A stretch of DNA of 64,000 bases, taken from contig CM019065.1 in assembly GCA_009667805.1 (NCBI GenBank), positions 13,955,952-14,019,951 of the forward strand, given 5' to 3'. Of this stretch, positions 34,073 to 45,397 are shown one piece after another. The translations under genes were made by a program, and so were the position numbers. This stretch comes from Leptobrachium leishanense. Taxonomy: Eukaryota; Chordata; Amphibia; Anura; Megophryidae. The notes beneath the pieces are model-generated. The model saw only the letters and a list, made by a program, of their open reading frames with translations, made no database searches and was not told the DNA's origin. Within the stretch, counting starts at the first letter, position 1. Each line of letters opens with the position of its first letter.

Positions 34073-35165
34073 CTGGTAATGAAAAGCCAGCCATGCCTGT
34101 TTCTCACTGGTAATGAAAAGCCAGCCAGGCCTGTTCTCACTGGTAATGAAAAGCCAGCCATGCCTGTTCTCACTGGTAATGAAAAGCCAGCCATGCCTGT
34201 TCTCACTGGTAATGAAAAGCCAGCCATGCCTGTTTTCAACTGGTAATGAAAAGCCAGCCATGCCTGTTCTCACTGGTAATGAAAAGCCAGCCATGCCTGT
34301 TCTCACTGGTAATGAAAAGCCAGCCATGCCTGTTCTCACTGGTAATGAAAAGCCAGCCATGCCTGTTCTCACTGGTAATGAAAAGCCAGCCATGCCTGTT
34401 CTCACTGGTAATGAAAAGCCAGCCAGGCCTGTTCTCACTGGTAATGAAAAGCCAGCCATGCCTGTTCTCACTGGTAATGAAAAGCCAGCCATGCCTGTTC
34501 TCACTGGTAATGAAAAGCCAGCCATGCCTGTTTTCACTGGTAATGAAAAGCCAGCCATGCCTGTTCTCACTGGTAATGAAAAGCCAGCCATGCCTGTTCT
34601 CACTGGTAATGAAAAGCCAGCCAGGCCTGTTCTCACTGGTAATGAAAAGCCAGCCATGCCTGTTCTCACTGGTAATGAAAAGCCAGCCATGCCTGTTCTC
34701 ACTGGTAATGAAAAGCCAGCCATGCCTGTTCTCACTGGTAATGAAAAGCCAGCCAGGCCTGTTCTCACTGGTAATGAAAAACCAGCCATGCCTGTTCTCA
34801 CTGGTAATGAAAAGCCAGCCATGCCTGTTCTCAACTGGTAATGAAAAGCCAGCCATGCCTGTTTTCACTGGTAATGAAAAGCCAGCCATGCCTGTTCTCA
34901 CTGGTAATGAAAAGCCAGCCATGCCTGTTCTCACTGGTAATGAAAAGCCAGCCATGCCTGTTCTCACTGGTAATGAAAAGCCAGCCATGCCTGTTCTCAC
35001 TGGTAATGAAAAGCCAGCCATGCCTGTTCTCACTGGTAATGAAAAGCCAGCCATGCCTGTTCTCACTGGTAATGAAAAGCCAGCCATGCCTGTTCTCACT
35101 GGTAATGAAAAGCCAGCCATGCCTGTTCTCACTGGTAATGAAAAGCCAGCCATGCCTGTTCCCAC
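34073..35165 (+). repeat. 33-bp coding repeats, block B (about 33)
   Basis: Unit core GGTAATGAAAAGCCAGCCAT plus GCCTGTTCTCACT, encoding GNEKPAMPVLT. Extra A residues near 34230 and 34832 (TCAACTGG instead of TCACTGG) shift the frame. AGGCCT replaces ATGCCT in every fourth to sixth unit or so. Confidence 0.92.
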
Positions 35166-35174
35166 TGGCAATGA

Positions 35175-35735
35175 ATGCCAGTCATGTCTGTATCCACTGG
35201 CACGAAGCCAGCCATGTCTGTATCCACTGGCACGAAGCCAGCCATGTCTGTATCCACTGGCACGAAGCCAGCCATGTCTGTATCCACTGGCACGAAGCCA
35301 GCCATGTCTGTATCCACTGGCACGAAGCCAGCCATGTCTGTATCCACTGGCACGAAGCCAGCCATGTCTGTATCCACTGGCACGAAGCCAGCCATGTCTG
35401 TATCCACTGGCACGAAGCCAGCCATGTCTGTATCCACTGGCACGAAGCCAGCCATGTCTGTATCCACTGGCACGAAGCCAGCCATGTCTGTATCCACTGG
35501 CACGAAGCCAGCCATGTCTGTATCCACTGGCACGAAGCCAGCCATGTCTGTATCCACTGGCACGAAGCCAGCCATGTCTGTATCCACTGGCAATGAAAAG
35601 CCAGCCATGTCTGCTTCCCCTGGCACGAAGCCAGCCATGTCTGCTTCCCCTGGCACGGAGCCAGCCATGTCTGTTCCCACTGGCAATGAAAAGCCAGCCA
35701 TGTCTGCTTCCCCTGGCACGAAGCCAGCCATGTCG
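35175..35735 (+). repeat. 30-bp coding repeats, block C (about 14, then variants)
   Basis: From about 35190 to 35590 the 30-bp units (CACGAAGCCAGCCATGTCTG plus TATCCACTGG) are identical base for base, which points to very recent expansion or homogenisation. Variant units with TGCTTCCCC follow. Confidence 0.92.
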
Positions 35736-36892
35736 GGTACTGACAATATGTCATTCATGATGCCTGAGGCTGGTACCTTGCCAGTGGTGTCCGGGACAAG
35801 CTGTACGTCAGCAATGACAGCTGTACCCAGGTTAGACGAGACAGCTGTGACCACGTTTTGTTATGAGGCCGATGTGCCTGGATTGGCACATGAGACCACT
35901 GTGCCCTTGCCCCACAGTGAGTCCAGTGTTGTCCCCACCATTGTCAAGCCTTGTGAGGTGGTCACAAAGTCTAAGAGTAGACAAGAAAAGGTGATCAACC
36001 CTAGCCAATCTGGTTCTGAAACTGCCACACTTTGTTCTGGTTCCATTGATACTACACCCTCTAACTCCGAGGTTGCCTTACTCTGCACAGTAATCAGGGA
36101 AATTCAGCAAGCTGGTGGTTTAAAGAATATTGAGATCCCTAAATCACATGGTGTTCCTACGGACATTATACGGACGCCTTCCGGCTTTTGGATGCGTGAG
36201 AGGCACTGGGTAGTGCTCCAGAGACACCCTGACATTCTGAAAGGGCTGTTGGAAGACTCTGATTCAGATGATCAACAATATACTCCTCCTGGGGAGAGGT
36301 GTAAGACTGTTGTGGCGCCACCTGTACCATGTCCTGGTGATGTCCCATATCCCGAGGGTGTACCAGTCATGCACACACCCTGTACTGTATCAGTCGGGGC
36401 CACGTTTCATGGCAAGGTCATTGTCTCTGGGGTAGACAGTAAGTCCACGGTGTCTAGTGGTTCCACTGTGGGTTGTAATATACAATCTCGGGGCACGACT
36501 ACTGTCACTGGATCTGGCAGTACCTCTAATACCTCTATGTACCATGGTGTGGACGGAACTCCTAGATCACGGTCCAGGAGACGCAAGAGGACTAAACAAC
36601 CTGGGACTGATGATTCACTCCGTTCAAAGTCCAAGGTACTCATGCCGTCGGATCCTCGGGTACGAGACCCTAGCCCGGTCGCCGAGGGTTGTGTACGGGC
36701 CTCTAATGGTGCAGTGATCTGCAGAGAGGACCTGGAGGTTTATGAAAGAGCTTTGCTTGCTCAGGCACATGCTGACTACTCTGAGTCTGAGTGGGATTCC
36801 CATGGGTACTGGTGACTGGCCTTGTCCGTTTTCACGCCGTCCCTGTTTTCTTTCTTGGGTGCCCAGGAGGTCACCCGTAAGGGGGGGGGTTA

Positions 36893-37619
36893 TGTCACGT
36901 CTCGGCCTTGCCCCCTGCTGGTGGTAGCAGGGATTCCTGTTTATTTTTGTTTTCAGCCTGCAGGCTATCTGTTGGGCTTATTGGCCTGCGGTCATGTGAC
37001 CTGTTCTGCCCTATAAGTACGACCAGGACTCCCCTTGATCCTTGGATCAGGATAGTCTTTCATACCTAGTCCCTGTATGCTGGTGTACTTTGATTTGCTG
37101 TGTATGACCTCTGGCTTATGTATTTAGGATCCCTCTCTTGCCTGACCCCTCTAGTATGATATTCTGTGTATGACCTTTGGCTCTTGTATCTGGATCTCTC
37201 TTCTGTCTGTCCCCTGTACTGTACCGTGCTTTGGAATTTGTATGCTTGCATTTATTGTCTGTCTGGTTTATGTTTTGTTTGTCTTGCAAACCTAGCCTAG
37301 CTAGTATTTCGAGACCACCTTTCAAGGATCTCAGTCAGGGCTTAGGGATCTTTCTAGTTTCTGTTTATATCTTGCTTTGTTCCCTGGAATCTGTATACCT
37401 GCATTTATTGTCTGTCTGGTTTATATTTTATTCATCTTGCAAACCTAGCCTAGTTAGAATTTCGAGACCATCTTTCAAGGATCTCAGTCAGGGCTTAGGG
37501 ATCTTTCTAAGTTCTGTTAATATCTTGGTTTGTTCCCTGGAAACTGTATACCTGTCCTTAAGGCTTCATCTCTGCAGATTGGGGGTTCCCCCTCACCCTA
37601 TAGGGGGCTCCCCGTTACA
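36893..37619 (+). repeat. 3' LTR of the nested element
   Basis: 727 bp, matching 32602-33329 with only small insertions and deletions (for example CTGCTGCTGG versus CTGCTGG). Confidence 0.9.
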
Positions 37620-37624
37620 ATCTG

Positions 37625-38078
37625 GGCCTAATTGAAAACACCATTCTGGTGGGTACACTGGTCCTGTTATGGGGTACCCAGGACTGAATACTTCTGGTTT
37701 CTCCCTTGACCTATCAACTGCCTGTACTGTAACATTTTCTGATACAAACATACTCAAATTCATTGGGACAGAGACGAATGGTATATGAATTGTCTCTGGG
37801 TGCAGTCTACTACACACCCAGCACACAGTTTGCCCAGACTTTTTGGGATAGTCATATTTAAATTGCACAAGTAAATGTCCTCTTGGCAAAATCTCGGATG
37901 TCGCCTCTCGCTTTTGCCTGCACATAGTACGATTCTCCATCACTGGGTGCGTACCATTCCAGATTTTGGTGGTGCTTGTGCACTTGGGGCATACTCCACG
38001 TGACAGTCCATAAATCAAATTTGCAAAATACAAAATCAGTACCACAATTGCCCCAAATATCAAAAATCCCTTGAGCAA
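37625..38078 (-). pseudogene. ERV env, N-terminal part
   Basis: The frame opens with Met at 38078, 13 bp past the integrase stop, in the expected env position. Residues 5-25 are hydrophobic (FLIFGAIVVLILYFANLIYG), consistent with a signal peptide. Cys pairs include CPKC and CWVC; the latter resembles the CXXC motif of class I surface subunits. Possible N-glycosylation sites are NGTH, NRTM, NLSM and NVTV. The frame is cut at 37624 by the nested LTR retrotransposon. Env would mediate receptor binding; here it is truncated and cannot. Confidence 0.7.
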
Positions 38079-38090
38079 TTCTTTTCACAG

Positions 38091-38395
38091 TCACATAAAC
38101 CCAATCTCTCCCCACCGGAATTTCAAAAACCAAAAAAAAACATTTCCGGCAATTTCTGTCATTGATTTACCTAACAGTACAACCTGATCATTTAGTTTAG
38201 TTTTCCCCAATGCCCGAAGGTCCCCCCTTAGTCCATTAATCAGAGGGGTAGGCCGTCCAAACATAAATTCGTACAGACTTAGCTTCAATTGGGGGGTGGG
38301 CCTGCACCTAATGTGTAATAAGACTATCGGCAGCACATCCAACCATCCTAATGGGATCTCTTGGCACAGTTTGGACATCAAAGTCTTTGCGGTTC
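38091..38395 (-). pseudogene. ERV integrase C-terminal fragment
   Basis: Minus-strand frame with GWLDVLPIVLLHIRCRPTP, then LYEFMFGRPTPL, a pattern seen near the end of the catalytic core and start of the C-terminal domain of retroviral integrases. The HHCC domain and the catalytic DDE core are absent; the OGFR-like segment is found upstream instead. Without the core it cannot join DNA. Confidence 0.7.
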
Positions 38396-38399
38396 ATTC

Positions 38400-38742
38400 T
38401 CTCGAATTTTCTGCTCGTTCAACTTCGGTTTCTTTCTTGTATATCTTCTCCATACTCCCCCATTAATTTTACACCGAAGAATTTCAGCATCATTTCGTAT
38501 ACTCTGCGGAGTCTTTGCTGAACTTCTGAGGTGTTAATCATAAAACGTGTCTCTTGCGGGTTCAGAGGAGTGGAGTAGAAATTTCGGCCTTGGGACCAGA
38601 TTAGAAAAAGCCATTGGATATAATCATAATTTAGTTCTAGCAGTACATACTTGTCTTGCCATTTGTGCAGTATAATTTCAATGAACTTGCCTCCAGATTC
38701 AAATTTTCTCCAATTCGTATAAAATTTGTAGTTTGGCATGGC
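38400..38742 (-). pseudogene. OGFR-like domain fused behind ERV RNase H
   Basis: From about residue 57 of the frame starting at 38910, the sequence follows the order of the opioid growth factor receptor conserved domain (OGFR family, Pfam PF04664 as I know it). It shows MPNYKFYTNW, then GGKFIEIILHKWQDKYVLLE and YDYIQWLFLIW. Next come TPLNPQE, EVQQRLRRVYEMMLKFFGVK and, in the adjacent frame, VERAEN. OGFR proteins are cellular nuclear-envelope-associated regulators of growth. The segment is in one frame with the RNase H end, contains no visible intron, and stands where integrase should start. It ends by frameshift near 38420. I infer capture of a cellular transcript; function within the virus is unknown. 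Confidence 0.72.
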
Positions 38743-38802
38743 AGGTTGGTCCTCTTGCTTGCAGAGCAGGACTTTGGCTTGATCAGTTGTCAGCAATGGT
38801 TT

Positions 38803-39152
38803 TGCAGCCGCTTTTGAAGCCTGGTCAGCGCGCCTGTTGCCTTTTGGGATTTCATCATGACCTTTCTGGTGGCCCGACAATGCAAAATACTGACAGCACT
38901 CAGTTTCCATACAGCTTCTAGGAGGGCCGTGATTTCAGCTGCATACTTAATACGTTGTCCCGAGGAAGTAAGTAGGCCTCTCTCCTTGTAGAGTGCACCA
39001 TGTGCATGGACAGTCATGAAGGCGTACTTGGAATCAGTGTAGATATTCACCCTTTTGCCTTCAGAGATTTCTAGAGCCCTGGTTAAAGCTGTTATTTCAG
39101 CCAGTTGTGCAGATGTATGGCCTGGTAGTGGACTTGCTTCGATAATCTCTTC
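38803..39152 (-). pseudogene. ERV RNase H domain, downstream part
   Basis: Minus-strand frame with SAQLAEITALTRALEISEGK, NIYTDSKYAF and AHGALYKERGLLTSSG, typical of retroviral RNase H. It ends, after a frameshift near 38910, in GNRRADQASKAAA. The start of the domain (LFTDGSSYMDDG) lies at about 44160-44200, on the other side of the nested LTR element. RNase H removes the RNA strand during reverse transcription. Split and frameshifted. Confidence 0.82.
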
Positions 39153-39644
39153 TGATAAATTTGGATTTAAAGCAAACAAAACAAACTCCCTATAATAATT
39201 ACCATTTATGAAATTTCAATAAACCTTTTTCAAGTTTCTTCTCATATATCAAAGTTGAAAACAGGGCGCGGCGCGTCACCATGGCGAGAGACAACAAAAT
39301 CAGCCACAAAGCAATGTAGCGTCAGTCCTGTCTGAAATATCCTTCCTTAGACAGGTCTTTTATTAGATTTCAAAGAACTTATAGCCAATCAGCATACAGA
39401 TACATTTCTACGTCAGAGTTTAACCAACAGTGAGCCAAAAATTACTATATTGATTCAGAGATGGCTTTTTCTAGCATACACTTTTCTAGCATCCATCCAC
39501 TGTTCACACACCCTTTCCTGCACACAAAGGAAATGGCTAAATTCCACAGGCTAACATCCTATGCAAGTAAAAGACTTGCAGGGTTTGACACTTATAATGG
39601 GGGGGGGTGGATTCACACTACCTATCATATTAAAATACCTTTCA
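39153..39644 (-). repeat. LTR of copy 1 (3' side)
   Basis: 492 bp. Differs from 43637-44124 by one extra ATCC and about one substitution, so the insertion is young. Confidence 0.9.
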
Positions 39645-42600
39645 ATCGTCTCATTGATCACATATACAATCGTGATCACAAAAAGGGATGAAACAAACTA
39701 GACAATTAAACTAATTATACCTGGGGCCATAGTGTCCTTGCCTAATACCTGTACGATATACGAAAAGGAATCCCCAAGGATGCCCTTTATGAGCATAAAA
39801 TACACTTATCTATCTAGATTCACTCTTCCAGCGAACCACATTTGGAGCGTAGGCAAAAATACCTAATCTAGACATTAAATAACTATTTATTCCCATTTCC
39901 CAAAATATAATTCACCGAACAAGAAAAGTATAATAACTTGAATGTAAAAGTTCATTTATCTAATAAATCAACATGAGTCAGATCTATATCTGTGTGTTTT
40001 CCTATGTTCAGCTTCACTCCACAAAACGCATATACACCTGCATTCATACACACATTCAAGACATACATTCTCATTTTCACAAATTAAATCCTTTCTCACA
40101 CTTATCTAGGGGATTAAATAAAAAAATAATATTCCATAATCTAATACCATAGTCCACAGTGCGAGATCAGGGTGTGGTCTTTTTTTCAACATCCCAGCTT
40201 GAGACGCATAATCATAGAATGTCATCAGAGCTCCCACCATAGGGACTCCTGAACAAGCTGTCTCTTTGCGCTGGTTGCTTATTACCTGTGACCTTTGACC
40301 TTGACACAAAATGTCCATGATTCGTTCCATATGCAGTCATTGTGACTGTCAGGTTTCTTGATGATGTGATATGGTTTTAGCAACAATAAAGAAAATAAAA
40401 AAGAAAAGAAAATATGGTATACCCCGCTAATCATATACATCCATTCATTCATTGTCACTCTCAAATGCACGAAAACAATTAAAATGTTAATTTACACAAG
40501 AAAAGACACAGATAATAAATTTCAAAATGTCCCCACGAAGCCTGTCGGCCTCACGCAATAAAAAAATTATACTACTTCTGACTCATTGTTAGAGAAAAAT
40601 ATATATACGCAACTTTGGCTCAAAAGGGAAATAGCCGAAGTGCATATTCCACCCTTTTATTAAATATAATTATTTTTTTTTTTTTAATTACTATCCTATT
40701 CAGTCTTGTTCGGTGTTGTGAAACAAACCTGGCGTTTATAAAACACACCAATCCTCAAATGAAATAAAAAATAAAAAAATAAAAACAGCATTAATTTTAT
40801 CGAATTAAAACTTTCCATTTACCACTATATATGTCATGAAACGTATTTATGCAAATGCATTAAATTATATGTTCCTAAATACATGAATGAACTCTAATTT
40901 TAATTGGATGTGATCTTCAATAATCCTAAATGTGTCAGGGAATTTTGAACAATAGTGATTGTAACTAAACAACAAAAATAACAAAATATAAAATAATAAA
41001 AGACACAAAATAATTATCACTTAGACGACATCAGAATATAAAAATACATTATCTTCTTTCTTTGTCTTCTGTCTTATTGGTTGAAAATAACAGTTTTGTA
41101 AAACTGACATGTCTTAAATTGTATTTCCAAATCAATGATCTTCTATAAATAGCATGATTTATTGATGAGTTGTCGATAATCAGATTGTTTTATTGCCTGG
41201 TGTCTGATAATTCCTTATTATCCGGTTGATGTAACATTGCAATGTGAAATGATAATGTGTTTGAGTAAATTTCCTTAAATTCCAACATCTTTATCAATAT
41301 TGGTATCGCATAATCTTCCATCTAGCTTGAGCAAAGTTGGCATGCATGGGTAATTTTCACCTAAAGTAAAAACTTGGGAAAAAATGTATTATTAACCTGT
41401 CAAAAACTTTAAAATTCATATGGTTAAAATACTTTTAAAATGGAGAAAAACAATGCAACACATTTTTTTTTGAACACAAAGAAAAGGAGTGGTCATGAGT
41501 GAGACAACACGGAGGAGAGGAGGGGTCATGAGTGAGACAACACGGAGGAGAGGAGGGGTCATGAGAGAGACAACATGGAGGAGACTAGGAAAAGAATGTG
41601 AACTTCAATTCACATAAAAAAAACACAACAAAAATATCATGAACTGGGAAAGAAAGTATAGAAGGGCATGTTTAAAACTTGACGCGTTAATTAGCACAAA
41701 GTTCTCAGAGGAAACTCAGAGAAAAGGATTCTTAATAAACATCAATAATCTTTATTAAGGATATTGTTTAAAAACAAACATTCAAACGTGAGGTGTCTGT
41801 GCAGCTATTTTACAACCTGTTTTATTCCCTCCAAGAATATTCAATGGAGGCAAAGTTATACGCTATTGCACTTCACACCAAAAAGACAAAAACATCAGAC
41901 AGCAAAAAAATAATACTAGACATCTGGCTACCACTGCAGAAAAAGAAAACAAATCAAACAATACTCAGATACCAAACTACAACCTTCCATCTCCCTTAGT
42001 CAACTAAAATAAAACCCAAAAAACCACCTTCTCTTATTTGAAATCTGCCTAAATTCCTTTGTACAGCGCTACTAAACCTGTAGGCGCTTTCCTTTAAACT
42101 TTCACTCAAATCCTTCAGCTTTATATCACTTCATCCTCTTAGATTCCAAACAACTAAACATGAACCTACATATATATTCCATTATACAAGTTACAAAACT
42201 GTAAATGATCTCAGTCAGCCATTTTGGCAAAACATATAACCTATATTAAGGTGCGGTCAATCCCTTAGTGCTGGACTCAAACAAAGACCAGAGGAAAATA
42301 ACCGACCACGCCTCTCTTGGGAAAATGTACAACTTTGAGCCCATCACCTTGATACACTACTTTTTTTTATATATATATCATACGCCGAAGCTCTCAAACC
42401 GCGCCCAATTCCACAACAGTTAGTTTCATAAAGCACTAATAGCTCCAAAATTCAACTGCTACTACAGTCTTTCAAGGCATTAGACACATGTCATTTGTAT
42501 ATACTGTTCAATTATCCCAAATAGATACTCACAGAACAACAAAAATAACTACATATTCCATTATCCAACTTGCACTGCTAAAAGACTACTAGCATTCAAA

Positions 42601-43636
42601 GAAAAAAAATCCTTATACAAACACATAATAACATTATACATTACAAATAAAGAGTTTCTTTAATTAAATAAAAAGAACAAAGAGAAAAAATGAATGTATG
42701 AGAAATAGAAAAAAAGTTAGCAGGCGCTTTTGAAAGTCACTGTAAAAGTAAAGTCTCCATTTCCTGTGCCATTTCCTGTGCCTTTTTTTTTTACACGAGG
42801 CAAGGCAGTAATGACAAAGAAACCTGGTTTACGAAAAACAGTCCCTATACATAAATTACATATAAAAAACATAATATCAAAACTACGAAATACAAAACAT
42901 CAAAGATACACACATATATTAATAGTTAGTAAAGACAAACATTTAAATAAACAGACGCAATCAATGGCCAGAAACAAAATAAAAAAATAAAACAAAAACA
43001 AACATGCAATCTGAAAGAAAAAACAGTTAGCAAATCCTTTAGAATCAGCGCGCAAACACATGCAGCAAAAAAATAAAGAAAAAAAATGGCAGCAGCGCGC
43101 AAGAAAATAAAAATAAAAAATTAAGAGGAAAAAAAACTGTCTCTCAATGGGAGATTAAAGCAGTTGATATACAAGAAGAAAATCTACTCAGTTAAAATAA
43201 AATTCTCACAATTACAAGATATGGACGACCCAGAAACACCAGAATTGAAGTACAAGATATACACAGAACGGAGACAAAACAACTAGAAACATCTCGTTTC
43301 TTTTTTTATGAGTTCAATTTCCAGCAAATACAAATACTCAGCACACAGCGGGCGAGTTCAAACACACGTGAGGTCCTCAAACGATTTTCCTTTACTACAA
43401 TACATAAAATGACAAAAACAAATCAAGACAAAGAGTCCAACCTTGCACCAAAAAAAAAAAAAAAAATTCAAAAAAAAATCAACAAGCTCTGAACCATAGC
43501 TTTAACTTCAAGGAAACCAAGCCTGGAGGCAAGTTCGCAAAATCTGAACAAGCAAATGTAAGAATATATTCAAATGTAAAGATACACTTATATATATGGA
43601 TACATCTGAATGGCAAATCCCACTTCAGACAACAAC

Positions 43637-44124
43637 TGATAAATTTGGATTTAAAGCAAACAAAACAAACTCCCTATAATAATTACCATTTATGAAATTT
43701 CAATAAACCTTTTTCAAGTTTCTTCTCATATATCAAAGTTGAAAACAGGGCGCGGCGCGTCACCATGGCGAGAGACAACAAAATCAGCCACAAAGCAATG
43801 TAGCGTCAGTCCTGTCTGAAATATCCTTCCTTAGACAGGTCTTTTATTAGATTTCAAAGAACTTATAGCCAATCAGCATACAGATACATTTCTACGTCAG
43901 AGTTTAACCAACAGTGAGCCAAAAATTACTATATTGATTCAGAGATGGCTTTTTCTAGCATACACTTTTCTAGCATCCACTGTTCACACACCCTTTCCTG
44001 CACACAAAGGAAATGGCTAAATTCCACAGACTAACATCCTATGCAAGTAAAAGACTTGCAGGGTTTGACACTTATAATGGGGGGGGGTGGATTCACACTA
44101 CCTATCATATTAAAATACCTTTCA
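43637..44124 (-). repeat. LTR of copy 1 (5' side)
   Basis: 488 bp, nearly identical to the other LTR. The adjacent interior holds the primer-binding region. Confidence 0.9.
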
Positions 44125-44159
44125 TCTTCCGCTGAGACTATTGCATAGTCGGAGACTTT

Positions 44160-45397
44160 CTACCCATCATCCATGTAGCTGCTACCATCAGTGAACAACT
44201 GTAGATTGTATTTGTCTAGGGGTACGTCTTTCAAATCTGGCCTGCTACTGAACACTTCTTCCATGACTTGGAGGCATTCATGATCTGGATCCTCTTCGCA
44301 GTCAGGCAGTAAAGTAGCAGGGTTCAAGGTAGCGATGAGGTCTAAATGAACCTGTGGATTCTCACACATCATAGCTTGGTACTTCGCCATCTGGCTGTTG
44401 CTGAACCAGTAGCTTCCTTTGACGTCCAGCAGGGCTTTGACAGCATGGGGCACCTTGACATGAAGAACTTGGCCAAGTGTCAACTTGTCTTTGGTTGGGG
44501 TATTCGGCATACTGCTTCTTTTCTTTCTCTTAGCCCCCAGTGTACACTTGGTACCTGTTAATTGAAAACCGAGATATTTCACAATCTGTTTACATATTTG
44601 TGCTTTCTTTTTGGACACTCTGTAACCTGCATGGCACAGGAGATGTAGCAGGGCTTTTGTGGCAGAGAGACAGTCGTTTTATATGGGAAAAGCCCGTAAT
44701 TAATAATCAACATACTGTAATAGAACAACTTCGTGTGGCTGAGCGTTGAAGGACAAGAGATCCTGGCTGAGCGCGCATCCATTGTAGATACCTCCCACTG
44801 AAAAATAAAAAGGGGTTGTCTTGCTGGAACAATAGTGTGTTCCACTGTGTCACGCAGAATTTCAATATGCCGTGGTCTTTAAATCTCTGCAAATATGTCT
44901 GGATATTCTGCTTGGCTTTTTGTGGGATGTGATAGTGTCTTAAAGCCACAGGCGTTGCACCAGATCGTAAATCATCGTACACTAGGGAAATATTTACAGC
45001 TAGTCCGGGCGGGTTTTCCTCCACCCACACCTCAGGAATTTCAAGGAGTAGTGTGTGCGGGTCCGTGGGCAGCCGGCGGGGTTGGTGCAGTACGCCATTC
45101 TTCTTCTCTGGGCATAATTACTGCAAAAAAAAATAATTTTTGGGTTGGATGTACTGGCTGGCTGTACTGCCGTGCAGAGCTGCCACTCTCAGACAGGTCT
45201 AATCTAGCGTGACCCCCGGGAAAAAAACCCATAATTTGGGCTTGCAATTTGCAAAAAATATCCCGCCCCAGGAACTGGATGGGACATTCGGGCATATACA
45301 TATACACATTGTATAAACAATATTCACAGAGGTCTCTCTCCCGTAGCCAAAACGGACTCTTAATACCACATCGGAAAAAAAAAAAAAAATAAACCAC
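44160..45397 (-). pseudogene. ERV protease end and reverse transcriptase, broken
   Basis: Reading right to left, CPIQFLGRDIFCKLQAQI (about 45230-45285) is the end of a retroviral protease with its Gly-Arg-Asp motif. The next frame (44707-45030) is the RT N-terminus. 44579-44845 spans the palm. The frame at 44160-44618 has VKYLGFQLTG and the connection domain, ending in LFTDGSSYMDDG, the start of RNase H. The catalytic palm motif is degenerate (its last Asp is not kept) and lies beside a stop, and part of the palm appears deleted. Several frameshifts separate the blocks. The protease active-site segment is not found. Confidence 0.78.

Larger units (their letters stand above)
33362..36815 (+). 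pseudogene. Gag-like protein with giant tandem-repeat region
   Basis: The ORF opens with ATG at 33362 and a 58-residue helical-looking N-terminus (MYEAVLNLVLAMLKELQRL). Next comes a zinc-knuckle-like CADPNHTIEHC, whose first Cys lies in the neighbouring frame across a T6 run (33535-33540). A repeat domain follows: 10-residue units (GTMPAMSVST), 11-residue units (GNEKPAMPVLT), then 10-residue units (GTKPAMSVST). The last part, 35175-36815, is open for 546 codons. It ends in a non-repetitive region with GFWMRERHWVVLQRHPDIL, an acidic DSDSDDQQ, a basic SRSRRRKRTK and a C-terminal SEWDSHGYW. I recognise no family for this tail. Single-base indels at repeat-block junctions break the full frame. 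It may package element RNA. Confidence 0.65.
32602..37619 (+). mobile_element. Nested non-autonomous LTR retrotransposon with tandem-repeat ORF
   Basis: Two LTRs (728 and 727 bp) begin TGTCACGTC and end CCGTTACA, and the 5-bp duplication ATCTG (32597-32601 and 37620-37624) flanks the element. A purine tract AAGGGGGGGGG precedes the right LTR, so the element reads on the plus strand. The 3.56-kb interior has no protease, RT or integrase. It carries one Gag-like frame, largely made of short tandem repeats. It interrupts the ERV env gene. The LTRs are identical apart from small indels, so this is a very recent insertion that must have used another element's enzymes. Confidence 0.9.
39153..44124 (-). 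mobile_element. Nested LTR element without coding genes (LARD-like), copy 1
   Basis: LTRs at 39153-39644 and 43637-44124 are flanked by the 5-bp duplication TCTTC (39148-39152 and 44125-44129). Read on the minus strand, the LTR starts TGAAAGG and is followed after the 5' LTR by a TGTCTGAAGTGGGAT primer-site-like sequence. The 4-kb interior is AT-rich with no RT, integrase or Gag frame over 100 codons. It is non-autonomous and belongs to the same family as the element at 50895-56199. It interrupts the ERV RNase H. Confidence 0.87.
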
